This document shows, in pieces, positions 1 to 8,386 of a DNA stretch of 64,000 bases (positions are counted from its first letter, which is position 1; the number at the start of each line of letters is the position of its first letter). The notes under the pieces were generated by a model that worked only from the letters and a program-made list of their open reading frames with translations, did not search any database and was not told the origin of the DNA. The position numbers were made by a program, and so were the translations under genes. This stretch comes from Microlunatus sp. Gsoil 973 (GTDB taxonomy: Bacteria; Actinomycetota; Actinomycetes; Propionibacteriales; Propionibacteriaceae): NCBI RefSeq assembly GCF_009707365.1, contig NZ_CP046122.1, positions 1,860,001-1,924,000 of the forward strand, in the 5' to 3' direction.

Positions 1-562
1 GCCAGAGGGCAGGATCTCCTGCCATCATCGCCTTGGTGCGGGCGTAGTCCTTGCTCGGTCCGCCCTCCACCAGATAGCTGGCCAGCGTGAACGGTGCCCC
101 GGCGAAGCCGATCAGCGGTGTGTCGCCGAGTTCGGCGACCAGCAGGCGTACGGCCTCGGCCACCGGTTCGACCGTGGCCGGGTCGAGCGGCTGCAGGCGG
201 TCCACCGCGGCGCGATCCCGGATCGGTTCGTCGATCACCGGCCCGATACCCGGCTTGATGTCCAGCCCGATCCCCGCGGCCCGGAGCGGAACCATGATGT
301 CGCTGTACAGCACGGCGCCGTCGACGCCGTAGCGGCGCACCGGCTGCAGGGTGATCTCGGTGACCAGATCCGGCCGGTTGCAGGTTTCGATCATGGGCAG
401 CCCGTCGCGTACCCGGTGGTATTCCGGCAGCGACCGGCCGGCCTGGCGCATGAACCACACCGGCAGCCGATCGCCCTGCCGGCGACGCGCGGCGGCGAGC
501 AGGGCCGGTTCGGCGGTCGATGCCTCGGGTACGGGATTGGTGGGCGATTCAGGTGCGGGCAC
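1..562 (-). CDS. hemE: Uroporphyrinogen decarboxylase, 3' end missing (window edge)
   Basis: Converts uroporphyrinogen III to coproporphyrinogen III in cytosolic heme synthesis. About 187 codons are present; the C-terminal part lies left of the window. The N-terminal signature [11 protein letters not shown] (residues 38-48) carries the two substrate-binding arginines (R39, R43), and [14 protein letters not shown] holds the conserved substrate-binding Asp region. The GTG at 562 is chosen because the reading frame upstream of it offers no better start and the leader before the signature has the usual length. It is divergent from the DUF3000 gene, a pairing also seen in mycobacteria (Rv2678c/Rv2680). 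Identification is secure; the exact start is less so. Confidence 0.93.
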   Translation of the reverse strand, partial: MPAPESPTNPVPEASTAEPALLAAARRRQGDRLPVWFMRQAGRSLPEYHRVRDGLPMIETCNRPDLVTEITLQPVRRYGVDGAVLYSDIMVPLRAAGIGLDIKPGIGPVIDEPIRDRAAVDRLQPLDPATVEPVAEAVRLLVAELGDTPLIGFAGAPFTLASYLVEGGPSKDYARTKAMMAGDPALW

Positions 563-632
563 GGACTGAATCTTTTCACGCGCGGCGCGTCGGGACTCAT
601 CGGTGTGGGTGGCCCGGAATAGGGTCGACTCC

Positions 633-1244
633 GTGGGTGTCAATCAGGAGAAGCCCTCCACCCCGGACGGCTTCCGGAGAGTCGTGGCGGAACTGCGTTC
701 CGCCTCGTGGCGTCCTGAACTGCAGATCGAGGAGATCCCGGCGCCGCAGCGGATCGCTCCTTTCGCTGCCGCCGTCACCGCTGATGTGGTGATCGGCGGT
801 GAGGAGATCGGCAGCGGCCGGCTGGTGTTGTTGCACGATCCGGCCGGCAACGCAGCCTGGGGCGGCACGTTCCGGCTGGTCACCTTCGCCCGGGCCGAGG
901 TGGATCCGGAGATGGTCACCGACCCGCTCCTCGGCAGCGTCGGCTGGAGCTGGCTGATCGAGGCGCTGGGCAACCACCATGCGGCGTTCCACTCCCCGAG
1001 CGGTACGGTGACATCGGTCTCGAGCGAATCGTTCGGTGGCATGGCCGACGAACCGCAACGGGCCGAAGTGGAGATCCGGGCGTCCTGGACGCCGGAGATC
1101 GAGGACTACGAACCGCTGACACCACATCTGGAGGCGTGGGGCGAGATGTTGTGCACGACCGCCGGTCAGCCGCCGCTGCCCGAAGGTGTGGTCTCGATCC
1201 CGTCGCGTCGGACTCCCCAGGGGCGGAACGGTCGCTCACGGTGA
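633..1244 (+). CDS. DUF3000 family protein
   Basis: Conserved actinobacterial protein of unknown function, about 203 residues from the GTG at 633 (another in-frame GTG lies at 603). It starts its conserved part with FRRVVAELR and contains [14 protein letters not shown] and a GWSWLIEAL stretch typical of DUF3000. There are no signal peptide or membrane segments, so it is probably cytosolic. Its stop overlaps the GTG start of the RNase D gene in a GTGA arrangement, indicating translational coupling. The same pair sits beside hemE and dxs in many actinobacteria (Rv2680-Rv2681), which supports the family call but gives no biochemical role. Confidence 0.88.
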   Translation: MGVNQEKPSTPDGFRRVVAELRSASWRPELQIEEIPAPQRIAPFAAAVTADVVIGGEEIGSGRLVLLHDPAGNAAWGGTFRLVTFARAEVDPEMVTDPLLGSVGWSWLIEALGNHHAAFHSPSGTVTSVSSESFGGMADEPQRAEVEIRASWTPEIEDYEPLTPHLEAWGEMLCTTAGQPPLPEGVVSIPSRRTPQGRNGRSR

Positions 1245-2542
1245 CGACCCCGAGTGTTCCGGGGGACGATCCAGTGGCGGATTCCAGCGTCGAGCCATCG
1301 CACGGCGAGGACGACGTTCGCGTCGTTACCGAGCCTGCTGACGGGCTCGGCATGGTCGTGGCCGACCCCGCCGGCTATCAGCAGGCGGTTGCCGCGCTGG
1401 CAGCCGGCACCGGACCGGTCGCGATCGACGCCGAGCGGGCACACGGCTTCCGGTACAGCAATCGCGCCTATCTGATCCAGCTCCGGCGGCAGGGCGCCGG
1501 CACCGTACTGATCGATCCGATCGCGTTGGCGCCGGGCACCGGGCCGGCCGATTTCGGTGATCTGGATGAGCTGATCATCGACGAGGAATGGATCATCCAC
1601 GCGGCGCACCAGGATCTGCCCTGCCTGGTCGAACTGGGGCTGGTCCCCGGACACATCTTCGACACCGAGCTCGCCGGTCGGCTGCTCGGCTATCCGCGTG
1701 TGAATCTCGGCACCCTGCTGGAGGAGTTCTTCGGTGTCCGGCTGCTTAAGGAGCACTCGGCCGCCGACTGGTCGAAGCGGCCGCTGCCCAGGGACTGGCT
1801 CAATTACGCCGCGCTCGATGTCGAATTGTTGATCGACCTGCGCAACGCCCTTGCCGAACGGCTGGCCGAGACGGGCAAGGACGAGTGGGCACGGCAGGAA
1901 TTCGAGTTCCTGGCCACCCATTCCACCGATCCGGCGGATGTCCGCCCGGATCCGTGGCGGCGTACCTCGGGGATCCACCGGATCCGCAACCGGCGCGGGC
2001 TGGCGATCGTCGCCGAGCTCTGGCGGGCCCGCGACGAGATCGCCCGCAGGACGGATCGGACTCCGGGCCGGATCCTGCCCGATGCCACCATCGCCGAGAT
2101 CGGCGCCCTCAAGGCCCCGACCCAGCAGGCGATCCGCGACCTGCCGGCCATGAACCGTCGGGGTGCCCGCCGGTACGAGGCGAACTGGCTGGCCGCGGTC
2201 GACCGGGCGATGGCGCTGCCGGAGACCAAGCTGCCGCCCTTGCACCGGCATGCCGACGGACCGCCCCAGCAGGCCCGTCTGTGGGCCGGCCGGGATCCGA
2301 TCGCCGCGGCGCGGCTGGCGGCGGCACGCGAGGCGCTGGCCGCCCGGGCGGCCGAACTGACCCTGCCGGTGGAGAACCTGCTCACCCCTGACTACCTGCG
2401 TCGGCTGGCCTGGCGCCCGCCGGAACCGCTCGACGAAACCACGGTGGACACCTTCCTGGACACGCTGGGTGCCCGCCGCTGGCAACGCGAGCTCGTCGTC
2501 CCGCTGATCACCCCGCTCCTCCTCTCGCCGAGGGGTCAGTAA
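1241..2542 (+). CDS. rnd: Ribonuclease D-like 3'-5' exonuclease with HRDC domain
   Basis: A 433-residue DEDD-type 3'-5' exoribonuclease, expected to trim structured RNA such as tRNA precursors in the cytosol. Exo I is visible as AIDAERAHGFRY (Asp and Glu metal ligands, about residue 60), Exo II as HAAHQDLPCL and Exo III as NYAALDVELL with the Tyr/Asp pair of the DEDDy class. The C-terminal half, after the WRRTSGIHRIRNRRGLAI segment, is the HRDC nucleic-acid-binding region. The GTG at 1241 overlaps the DUF3000 stop by four bases, so the two form one operon. The 3' end overlaps the convergent RDD gene by about 35 bp. The order matches Rv2680-Rv2681. Confidence 0.92.
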   Translation: MTTPSVPGDDPVADSSVEPSHGEDDVRVVTEPADGLGMVVADPAGYQQAVAALAAGTGPVAIDAERAHGFRYSNRAYLIQLRRQGAGTVLIDPIALAPGTGPADFGDLDELIIDEEWIIHAAHQDLPCLVELGLVPGHIFDTELAGRLLGYPRVNLGTLLEEFFGVRLLKEHSAADWSKRPLPRDWLNYAALDVELLIDLRNALAERLAETGKDEWARQEFEFLATHSTDPADVRPDPWRRTSGIHRIRNRRGLAIVAELWRARDEIARRTDRTPGRILPDATIAEIGALKAPTQQAIRDLPAMNRRGARRYEANWLAAVDRAMALPETKLPPLHRHADGPPQQARLWAGRDPIAAARLAAAREALAARAAELTLPVENLLTPDYLRRLAWRPPEPLDETTVDTFLDTLGARRWQRELVVPLITPLLLSPRGQ

Positions 2543-3110
2543 TTCCTTCATTTCCGCGGCGTGTCGTGGCTGCACGCCCGGTTGCACGGACAGTTGTGCC
2601 GGCGATGCGGTCGTACGGCGTCCGCCCGGAACCGATGAACAGCGAGACGATCCAGACGGTCGGCAGAATGTACGCCGCCGCGGTGAGAACCCAGAGCCAG
2701 CCGGGCACAGCGGCGTCGGACGATGCGACGAGGGCGTACACATCGGCGTGACCGATCAACCACGGCACGGTGATCTTGAGACCGTTGCGCGCCACAGCAC
2801 GCCCGAATCCCGGTCGCACGCCGGCGACCGTGGTCACCCGCAGTCCGGTCACGCGCTTGCCGATGGTTGCGACGCCACGCCGGGACTCCAGCCCGGCCAG
2901 ACCCAACGTCACAGGGATCACCAGGACAGCGGTCGCAACCAGGTTCCCGGCCGCTGACGACAACCCCGGGATCAGCCCGCCCCGGTAGAGCGGGACCGCG
3001 ATCGCGGCCAGCACTGCTGCCCAGACCAGGATGCAGCACCAGTCGATCAACCACCCGAGCAGTCTCCGCCACGGGTGCCGCTCCACAGGCCAGACTGTAG
3101 CCCGCCGCAT
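2508..3110 (-). CDS. RDD family membrane protein
   Basis: A 200-residue integral membrane protein. The name-giving motifs are visible: an N-terminal helix with RLLGWLIDWCCILVWAAVL containing the membrane Asp, a second helix (LVATAVLVIPVTLGLAGL), the GKRVTGLRVTT segment, and a last helix before SGRTPYDRIAGTTV with the second conserved Asp. RDD proteins are mostly uncharacterised; a few have been linked to ion exchange. The C-terminus is polar. It runs convergent with rnd and overlaps its 3' end by 35 bp, so both reading frames are used there. The function beyond membrane location is unknown. Confidence 0.85.
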   Translation of the reverse strand: MRRATVWPVERHPWRRLLGWLIDWCCILVWAAVLAAIAVPLYRGGLIPGLSSAAGNLVATAVLVIPVTLGLAGLESRRGVATIGKRVTGLRVTTVAGVRPGFGRAVARNGLKITVPWLIGHADVYALVASSDAAVPGWLWVLTAAAYILPTVWIVSLFIGSGRTPYDRIAGTTVRATGRAATTRRGNEGITDPSARGGAG

Positions 3111-3239
3111 CGCCGGACTGCGCCGAGGCCGACCGGGCTGCGAGCCGATGGACCCGGTCCGCCGGCGGGTGGACCTGGCGGACCCACCGACGCCGCACCG
3201 GTCCGCGCGGTCAGAGACACCACGACACGCCGCGAATAT

Positions 3240-3286
3240 GAGGGATTATGTGACCCCTCGCCGGGGTGGTTACTGGTGAGTAATAT
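3240..3286 (+). promoter_or_regulatory. Candidate fadA promoter, possibly leaderless, with upstream dyad
   Basis: TAATAT at 3281-3286 lies six bases before the fadA ATG at 3293, the spacing expected if transcription starts at or next to the start codon. No Shine-Dalgarno sequence precedes the ATG. Upstream, GAGGG (3240-3244) and CCCTC (3255-3259) form a short dyad that could be an operator. No good -35 hexamer is evident, so this is a tentative call. Confidence 0.35.
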
Positions 3287-3292
3287 GGGGCC

Positions 3293-4501
3293 ATGCCCAG
3301 AGCCTCCCGCGAGGTCGTCTTCGTCGACGGCGTCCGCACCCCATTCGGCAAGGCCGGGTCGATGTACGCCGAGACGCGTGCCGACGACCTGGTGATCAAC
3401 TGCATCCGCGAGCTGATGCGTCGCCATCCCGAGCTGCCGCCCGAGAAGGTGGACGAGGTCGCGATCGCCGCAACGACGCAGATCGGTGATCAGGGTCTGA
3501 CCATCGGCCGCAGCGCCGCGCTGCTCGCCGGGCTACCGCGCACCGTCCCCGGGTACGCCATCGACCGGATGTGTGCCGGCGCGATGACCGCGGTCACCAC
3601 CACCGCATCGGGGATCGCGTTCGGCGCCTATGACGTGGCGATCGCCGGCGGGGTCGAGCACATGGGCAGGCACCCCATGGGTGAGGGCATCGATCCCAAC
3701 CCCCGCATCGTTGCCGAGAAGCTGGTCGACGAGTCGGCCTTGATCATGGGATCGACGGCCGAGAACCTGCATGATCGCTACCCGGAGATCACCCGGCAGC
3801 GCTCCGACGCGTTCGCGCTACTCAGCCAGCAGCGGGTGGCCGCTGCCTACCGCTCCGGCATTATCCAGGAGTCCCTGGTTCCGACCGCGATCCGCAGCGC
3901 CGAACTTGGCTGGGGACTCGCCACGACCGACGAGCCGCCGCGCCCGGACACCAGCCTCCAGGCACTGGCCGGCCTGCGGACCCCGTTCCGGCCGCACGGC
4001 CGGGTGACGGCCGGGAACGCCGCGGGCCTGAACGACGGCGCCACTGCCTCGCTGCTGGCCGCCGAGGACACCGCCGGCGAGCTCGGACTGCCGGCCGCGA
4101 TGCGGCTCGTCTCGTACGCCTTCGCCGGGGTCGATCCCGAGGTGATGGGTGTCGGACCGATTCCCGCCACCGAGAAGGCTTTGCAGCGCGCCGACCTGAG
4201 CTTCGACGATCTCGGGGCGATCGAGATCAACGAGGCGTTCGCGGTCCAGGTGCTCGCCTTCTGTGATCATTTCAAGGTCCCCGACGACGACCCGAAGCTC
4301 AATCCGTACGGCGGCGCCATCGCCCTCGGCCACCCGCTCGCCAGCTCCGGCGTACGCCTGATGATCCACCTGGCCCGTACGTTCCGCGACAACCCGCAGA
4401 TCCGCTACGGCCTGACCACCATGTGCGTCGGCCTGGGCATGGGTGGATCGGTGATCTGGGAGAACCCGCACTACAACTCGGCGCAGGGAGCAGCACGATG
4501 A
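3293..4501 (+). CDS. fadA: Acetyl-CoA acyltransferase (3-ketoacyl-CoA thiolase)
   Basis: A 402-residue thiolase that cleaves 3-ketoacyl-CoA with CoA to release acetyl-CoA in fatty-acid beta-oxidation. The N-terminal nucleophile is C94 in IDRMCAGAM, the catalytic His lies in IALGHPLASSG (about residue 346), and the second Cys is in TMCVGLGMGGS near residue 378; NEAFAVQ is also present. Length is normal for degradative thiolases. The stop overlaps the ATG of the next gene (ATGA), so fadA and fadB are translationally coupled. The pair resembles M. tuberculosis Rv0859-Rv0860. A TAATAT box sits immediately upstream of the ATG. Confidence 0.94.
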   Translation: MPRASREVVFVDGVRTPFGKAGSMYAETRADDLVINCIRELMRRHPELPPEKVDEVAIAATTQIGDQGLTIGRSAALLAGLPRTVPGYAIDRMCAGAMTAVTTTASGIAFGAYDVAIAGGVEHMGRHPMGEGIDPNPRIVAEKLVDESALIMGSTAENLHDRYPEITRQRSDAFALLSQQRVAAAYRSGIIQESLVPTAIRSAELGWGLATTDEPPRPDTSLQALAGLRTPFRPHGRVTAGNAAGLNDGATASLLAAEDTAGELGLPAAMRLVSYAFAGVDPEVMGVGPIPATEKALQRADLSFDDLGAIEINEAFAVQVLAFCDHFKVPDDDPKLNPYGGAIALGHPLASSGVRLMIHLARTFRDNPQIRYGLTTMCVGLGMGGSVIWENPHYNSAQGAAR

Positions 4502-6636
4502 CCACGGATTCGGGGACCAAGGATCTGCAGACGATGATCGACGAGGCCGCGGCACTCGCCGAGGAATCCGTTGTCACCAAGGCATTGAGCCGGGACGTCG
4601 CTCTCCCCCACAACGCCGGAACCGCCGTGTTGATCACGCTCGACAACGGCCAGGACCACAAGCGTCCGAACACCTTCGGACCGGCGAGTCTGGGCAATCT
4701 CAATGCCGCGATCGACGCCGCACTGGCCCGCGACGAGATCGCCGCGATCGCGATCACCGGCAAACCGTTCATCCTGGCCGCCGGTGCCGATCTCACCGGA
4801 GTTTCCAAGATCACCAAGCCGGAGCAGGCCGACGCGATCGCCCGGATCGGTCACCAGGTCTTCGGCAAACTGGGCACCGCCCGCGTCCCGACCTTCACCT
4901 TCTACAACGGCCTGGCGCTCGGCGGTGGTCTCGAGGTCGGCCTGAACTCCCGTTACCGAACCGTCTCCCGGTCCGCTGCCGGACTCGCGCTCCCGGAGGT
5001 CTTCCTCGGGCTGGTGCCCGGTTGGGGCGGCGCCTACCTGGTGCCCAATCTGATCGGCGCCGACAACGCGGTGACCGTGATCATCGAGAATCCGTTGAAC
5101 AACAACCGGATGCTCACCGGCCCCCAGGCGTACGAACTCGGCCTCGCCGATGCGATCTTCGACGGCGCCGACTTCCTGGAACGCTCGCTTGACTGGGCCG
5201 GCCAGGTCGTTGCCGGCATGATCACCGTCAACCGTCCGGAAGTCGACCGGGGCGAGGCCTGGGATGCGGCAGTTGCCCGCGGAAGGGCAATCGCCGACGC
5301 CAAGGTGTCGGGTGCGGCCCCGGCGCCGTACCGGGCGCTGGAGCTGATCAGTGCAGCCAAGGACCAGGACCGCGAGGCGGCCTTCGAACGGGAGAACGCG
5401 GTCCTCACCGAGTTGATCATGTCCGACGAGCTCCGCGCCGGCCTGTACGCCTTCGATCTGGTCCAGAAGCGTGGCCGCAAGCCTGCCGGTGCACCGGATT
5501 CCTGGCTGGCCAGGACGGTGACCAAGGTAGGCGTCGTCGGCGCCGGGCTGATGGCCTCACAACTGGCGCTGCTGTTCCTGCGCAGACTCCAGGTCCCGGT
5601 GGTGATCAGCGATGTCGATCAGGAACGGGTTGATCGGGGTCTCGCCGGCGTGCACAATGAGATCGACCGGCTGCTGTCCCGGGGTCGGATCACGACCGAC
5701 ACCGCGAACCGCTTCAAGGCGCTGATCACCGGCACCACCGACTATGCGGCCTACGCCGACTGCGACTTCGTGATCGAGGCGGTGTTCGAGGAACTCGCAG
5801 TGAAGAAGCAGGTCTTCACAGAACTGGAGAAGTACGTCTCGGCCGAGGCGGTGCTGGCGACCAACACCTCGTCGCTGTCGGTCTCGGAGATGTCCGAGGA
5901 CCTTGATCATCCCGAACGGGTGGTCGGCTTCCACTTCTTCAACCCGGTCGCGGTCCTGCCGTTGCTCGAGGTCGCCCGGGGCGGGAAGACCGACGACGAG
6001 ACGGTGGCGACGGCGCTGGCGGTGGCCAAGAAGCTTCGTAAGAACGCCGTGATCGTCTCCGATGCCCCGGCGTTCGTGGTGAACCGACTGCTCACCCGGC
6101 TGATGGGTGAGGTGATCGCGGCCATCGACGAGGGTACGCCGATCGAGGTCGCCGACCGGGCGCTGCGTCCGCTCGGGCTGCCGATGACGCCGATGGTGCT
6201 CACCCAGTTGGTCGGTCCGGCGATCGCCCTGCACGTCGCCGAAACCCTGCACGCGAAACTCGGCGACCGGTTCGGTGTGTCGGAGAACCTGCGGGCTCTG
6301 GTCGCTTCCCAGCGGCCCGGCGTCTACGACTGGAACGCCGACGGCGCGCCGTACGTCCCGGACGAGGTGAAGGCGTTGTTCACCGTCGGCGACAAGCCGA
6401 GCACACCGGAGCAGATCCTCGACCGGGCGACGACCGCGCTGGCCGAGGAGATCGCGATGATGCTGGACGAGAAGGTGGTGCAGGCGCCGATGGACATCGA
6501 TCTCTGCCTGATCCTCGGCGCCGGCTGGCCGTTCCACGACGGTGGCATCACGCCGTACCTGGATCGGACCGGGGTCTCGGAGAAGGTCACCGGATGCAGG
6601 TTCCTGCCACCGGGGGTGGCCGGCGTCGCCCGCTGA
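4498..6636 (+). CDS. fadB: Multifunctional fatty-acid oxidation protein (enoyl-CoA hydratase / 3-hydroxyacyl-CoA dehydrogenase)
   Basis: A 712-residue bifunctional beta-oxidation subunit that partners with FadA. The N-terminal crotonase domain contains FILAAGADLTGVSKI and NGLALGGGLEVGL, forming the oxyanion hole. The dehydrogenase domain starts near residue 340 with VGVVGAGLMASQLALLF, then EAVFEELAVKKQ, TNTSSLSVSEM and VVGFHFFNPVAVLPL with the catalytic His. The dinucleotide loop GAGLMASQLA departs from the common GAGxMG form but agrees with actinobacterial FadB proteins as known to me. The ATG at 4498 overlaps the fadA stop and removes a spurious upstream extension. Confidence is high for the family; chain-length preference cannot be read from sequence. 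Confidence 0.93.
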   Translation: MTTDSGTKDLQTMIDEAAALAEESVVTKALSRDVALPHNAGTAVLITLDNGQDHKRPNTFGPASLGNLNAAIDAALARDEIAAIAITGKPFILAAGADLTGVSKITKPEQADAIARIGHQVFGKLGTARVPTFTFYNGLALGGGLEVGLNSRYRTVSRSAAGLALPEVFLGLVPGWGGAYLVPNLIGADNAVTVIIENPLNNNRMLTGPQAYELGLADAIFDGADFLERSLDWAGQVVAGMITVNRPEVDRGEAWDAAVARGRAIADAKVSGAAPAPYRALELISAAKDQDREAAFERENAVLTELIMSDELRAGLYAFDLVQKRGRKPAGAPDSWLARTVTKVGVVGAGLMASQLALLFLRRLQVPVVISDVDQERVDRGLAGVHNEIDRLLSRGRITTDTANRFKALITGTTDYAAYADCDFVIEAVFEELAVKKQVFTELEKYVSAEAVLATNTSSLSVSEMSEDLDHPERVVGFHFFNPVAVLPLLEVARGGKTDDETVATALAVAKKLRKNAVIVSDAPAFVVNRLLTRLMGEVIAAIDEGTPIEVADRALRPLGLPMTPMVLTQLVGPAIALHVAETLHAKLGDRFGVSENLRALVASQRPGVYDWNADGAPYVPDEVKALFTVGDKPSTPEQILDRATTALAEEIAMMLDEKVVQAPMDIDLCLILGAGWPFHDGGITPYLDRTGVSEKVTGCRFLPPGVAGVAR

Positions 6637-6657
6637 TCAGGCCGTGACCGCCGCGGA

Positions 6658-8139
6658 TCAGCTCCGCTCCTGGTCGACCGCCTCAGGGGCGCTGTGCAGG
6701 TCCGCGCCGGTCGCCAACCGGGAGCGCGTACGGCTGTAGCCGAAGTAGACCAGGAAGCCGACGGCCATCCAGACCACGAACCGGATCCAGGTCTCGATCG
6801 ACAGGTTGATGGTCAGGTAGAAGCAGATCAGCGCAGAGACGATCGGCACAGCCGGGACGCCCGGCACCCGGAACGCCCGCGGCAGATCGGGCCGGGTCCG
6901 GCGCAGCACGACCACGCCGATCGAGACCAGGATGAAGGCGGTCAGCGTACCGATGTTGACCATCTCGGCCAGCCAGTCCTCCGGCACGAAACCGGCGATC
7001 AGGATGCCGACCACACCGATGATCGCGATCACCCGGTACGGCGTCTTGAAGGACGGGTGCAGCGCGCTCAGCCGGGGCGGCAGCAGATGATCGCGGGACA
7101 TGGCGAAGACCACCCGGGAGGCTCCGGTGAGCAGAGTGAGTACCACCGTCATCAGACCGGCGACGGCACCGGCGGAGATGATCGTTGCCATCCAGCCCTT
7201 GCCCACGGTCTCGAAGGCCTGGGCGAGGGCGGCATCCGGATCGATCTTGTCGTAGCGCACCATGCCGGTGATCACCAGGCAGACCGCGCAGTAGAGGATC
7301 GTGCAGATGATCAAGGACGCGATGATGCCGATCGGCAGATCCCGCTGCGGGTTCCTGGCCTCCTCGGCGGTCGTTGCGACGACGTCGAAGCCGATGTAGG
7401 CGAAGAACACCAGCGCCGCTCCGGAGAAGATCCCGAAGACGCCGAAGGCACTGGGCTGCATGCCGAGCAAGGCCTGGATCAACGGCTGGGTGAGACCGGC
7501 AACCTGTTCACCCGGCTGGGACGGCGGGATGAACGGCGAGTAGTTGGCGGCCTGGATGAAGAACAGGCCGGCGATGATCACGAACAGGACGATGAAGATC
7601 TTCAGCGCGACCAGCGCCATGTTGACCCGTAGCGACTCCTTGATCCCGACCGTGATCAGCACGCAGAGGCCGAAGACCAGCAGGGCTGCCAGCCAGTGGA
7701 ACGGACCGATGTGCTCGGAGAAGCCGTCACCACCCAGCTGGTGGATCAGTAATTCGGCGTACTGCGACCAGCCCTGGGCAACCGTCCCCGCACCGACCAG
7801 CAGCTCCAGCATCAGGTCCCAGCCGATGATCCAGGCGATGAGTTCGCCGAGGCTGGCGTAGGAGAAGGTGTACGCCGACCCGGACACCGGAACGGTGGAG
7901 GCGAACTCGGCGTAACAGAGGGCCGCGAAGGCGCAACACAGGCCGGAGAGCACGAAGCTGAGTACGATGCTCGGCCCGGCCATCGTTCCGGCGGCCCGCC
8001 CGGTCAGGGTGAAGATACCGGCTCCGATAACGACGCCGATACCGAAGACCGTCAGGTCGAGAGCAGTCAGACTCTTCTTCAGCCGGTACTCCGGCTCATC
8101 GGTGTCCTTGAGCGATTGCTCGATGGACTTGGTCCGCAT
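6658..8139 (-). CDS. APC superfamily amino acid permease (cationic amino acid transporter type)
   Basis: A 493-residue polytopic membrane transporter with about 12 predicted helices. It opens with RLKKSLTALDLTVFGIGVVIGAGIFTLTG, whose GIGVVIGAGIF is the unwound TM1 substrate loop of APC permeases. FFAYIGFDVVATTAEEARNPQ in TM6 is typical of the cationic amino acid transporter (CAT/YfnA) subfamily. The ATG at 8139 is used because the transmembrane core then begins at the family position; an upstream arginine-rich extension is unlikely. The exact amino acid transported cannot be assigned. It is convergent with fadB and monocistronic. Confidence 0.9.
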   Translation of the reverse strand: MRTKSIEQSLKDTDEPEYRLKKSLTALDLTVFGIGVVIGAGIFTLTGRAAGTMAGPSIVLSFVLSGLCCAFAALCYAEFASTVPVSGSAYTFSYASLGELIAWIIGWDLMLELLVGAGTVAQGWSQYAELLIHQLGGDGFSEHIGPFHWLAALLVFGLCVLITVGIKESLRVNMALVALKIFIVLFVIIAGLFFIQAANYSPFIPPSQPGEQVAGLTQPLIQALLGMQPSAFGVFGIFSGAALVFFAYIGFDVVATTAEEARNPQRDLPIGIIASLIICTILYCAVCLVITGMVRYDKIDPDAALAQAFETVGKGWMATIISAGAVAGLMTVVLTLLTGASRVVFAMSRDHLLPPRLSALHPSFKTPYRVIAIIGVVGILIAGFVPEDWLAEMVNIGTLTAFILVSIGVVVLRRTRPDLPRAFRVPGVPAVPIVSALICFYLTINLSIETWIRFVVWMAVGFLVYFGYSRTRSRLATGADLHSAPEAVDQERS

Positions 8140-8304
8140 AACGCTCACCCGTACTGCCCTCCCATTCGACGATGAGTCAAGCCGCACCATCACCTTAGGA
8201 CTGGCTGCGCGTGACGAGTCGGAGATCTGTTCTCGCGCGTCGCGGGTCGCCACAATGCGCCGGCCGACGCGCAGCCGTCGGAACCTTCTTCCCGCACCGC
8301 TCAG

Positions 8305-8340
8305 TGCATCCCGCACCGGGTGTACAGGGTGCGGGATGCA
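8305..8340 (-). terminator. Stem-loop terminator downstream of dxs
   Basis: Perfect 13-bp inverted repeat: arm 8305-8317 (TGCATCCCGCACC) and arm 8328-8340, with a 10-base loop. It lies 47 bp beyond the dxs stop and before the permease start. No clear U-run follows, as is common for high-GC actinobacterial terminators. The stretch from 8140 to 8386 has no gene. Confidence 0.6.
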
Positions 8341-8386
8341 GCAGCCGGTGCGGCAAGAGGGTGGGGCGGGGAGGGTGACCGAGGGG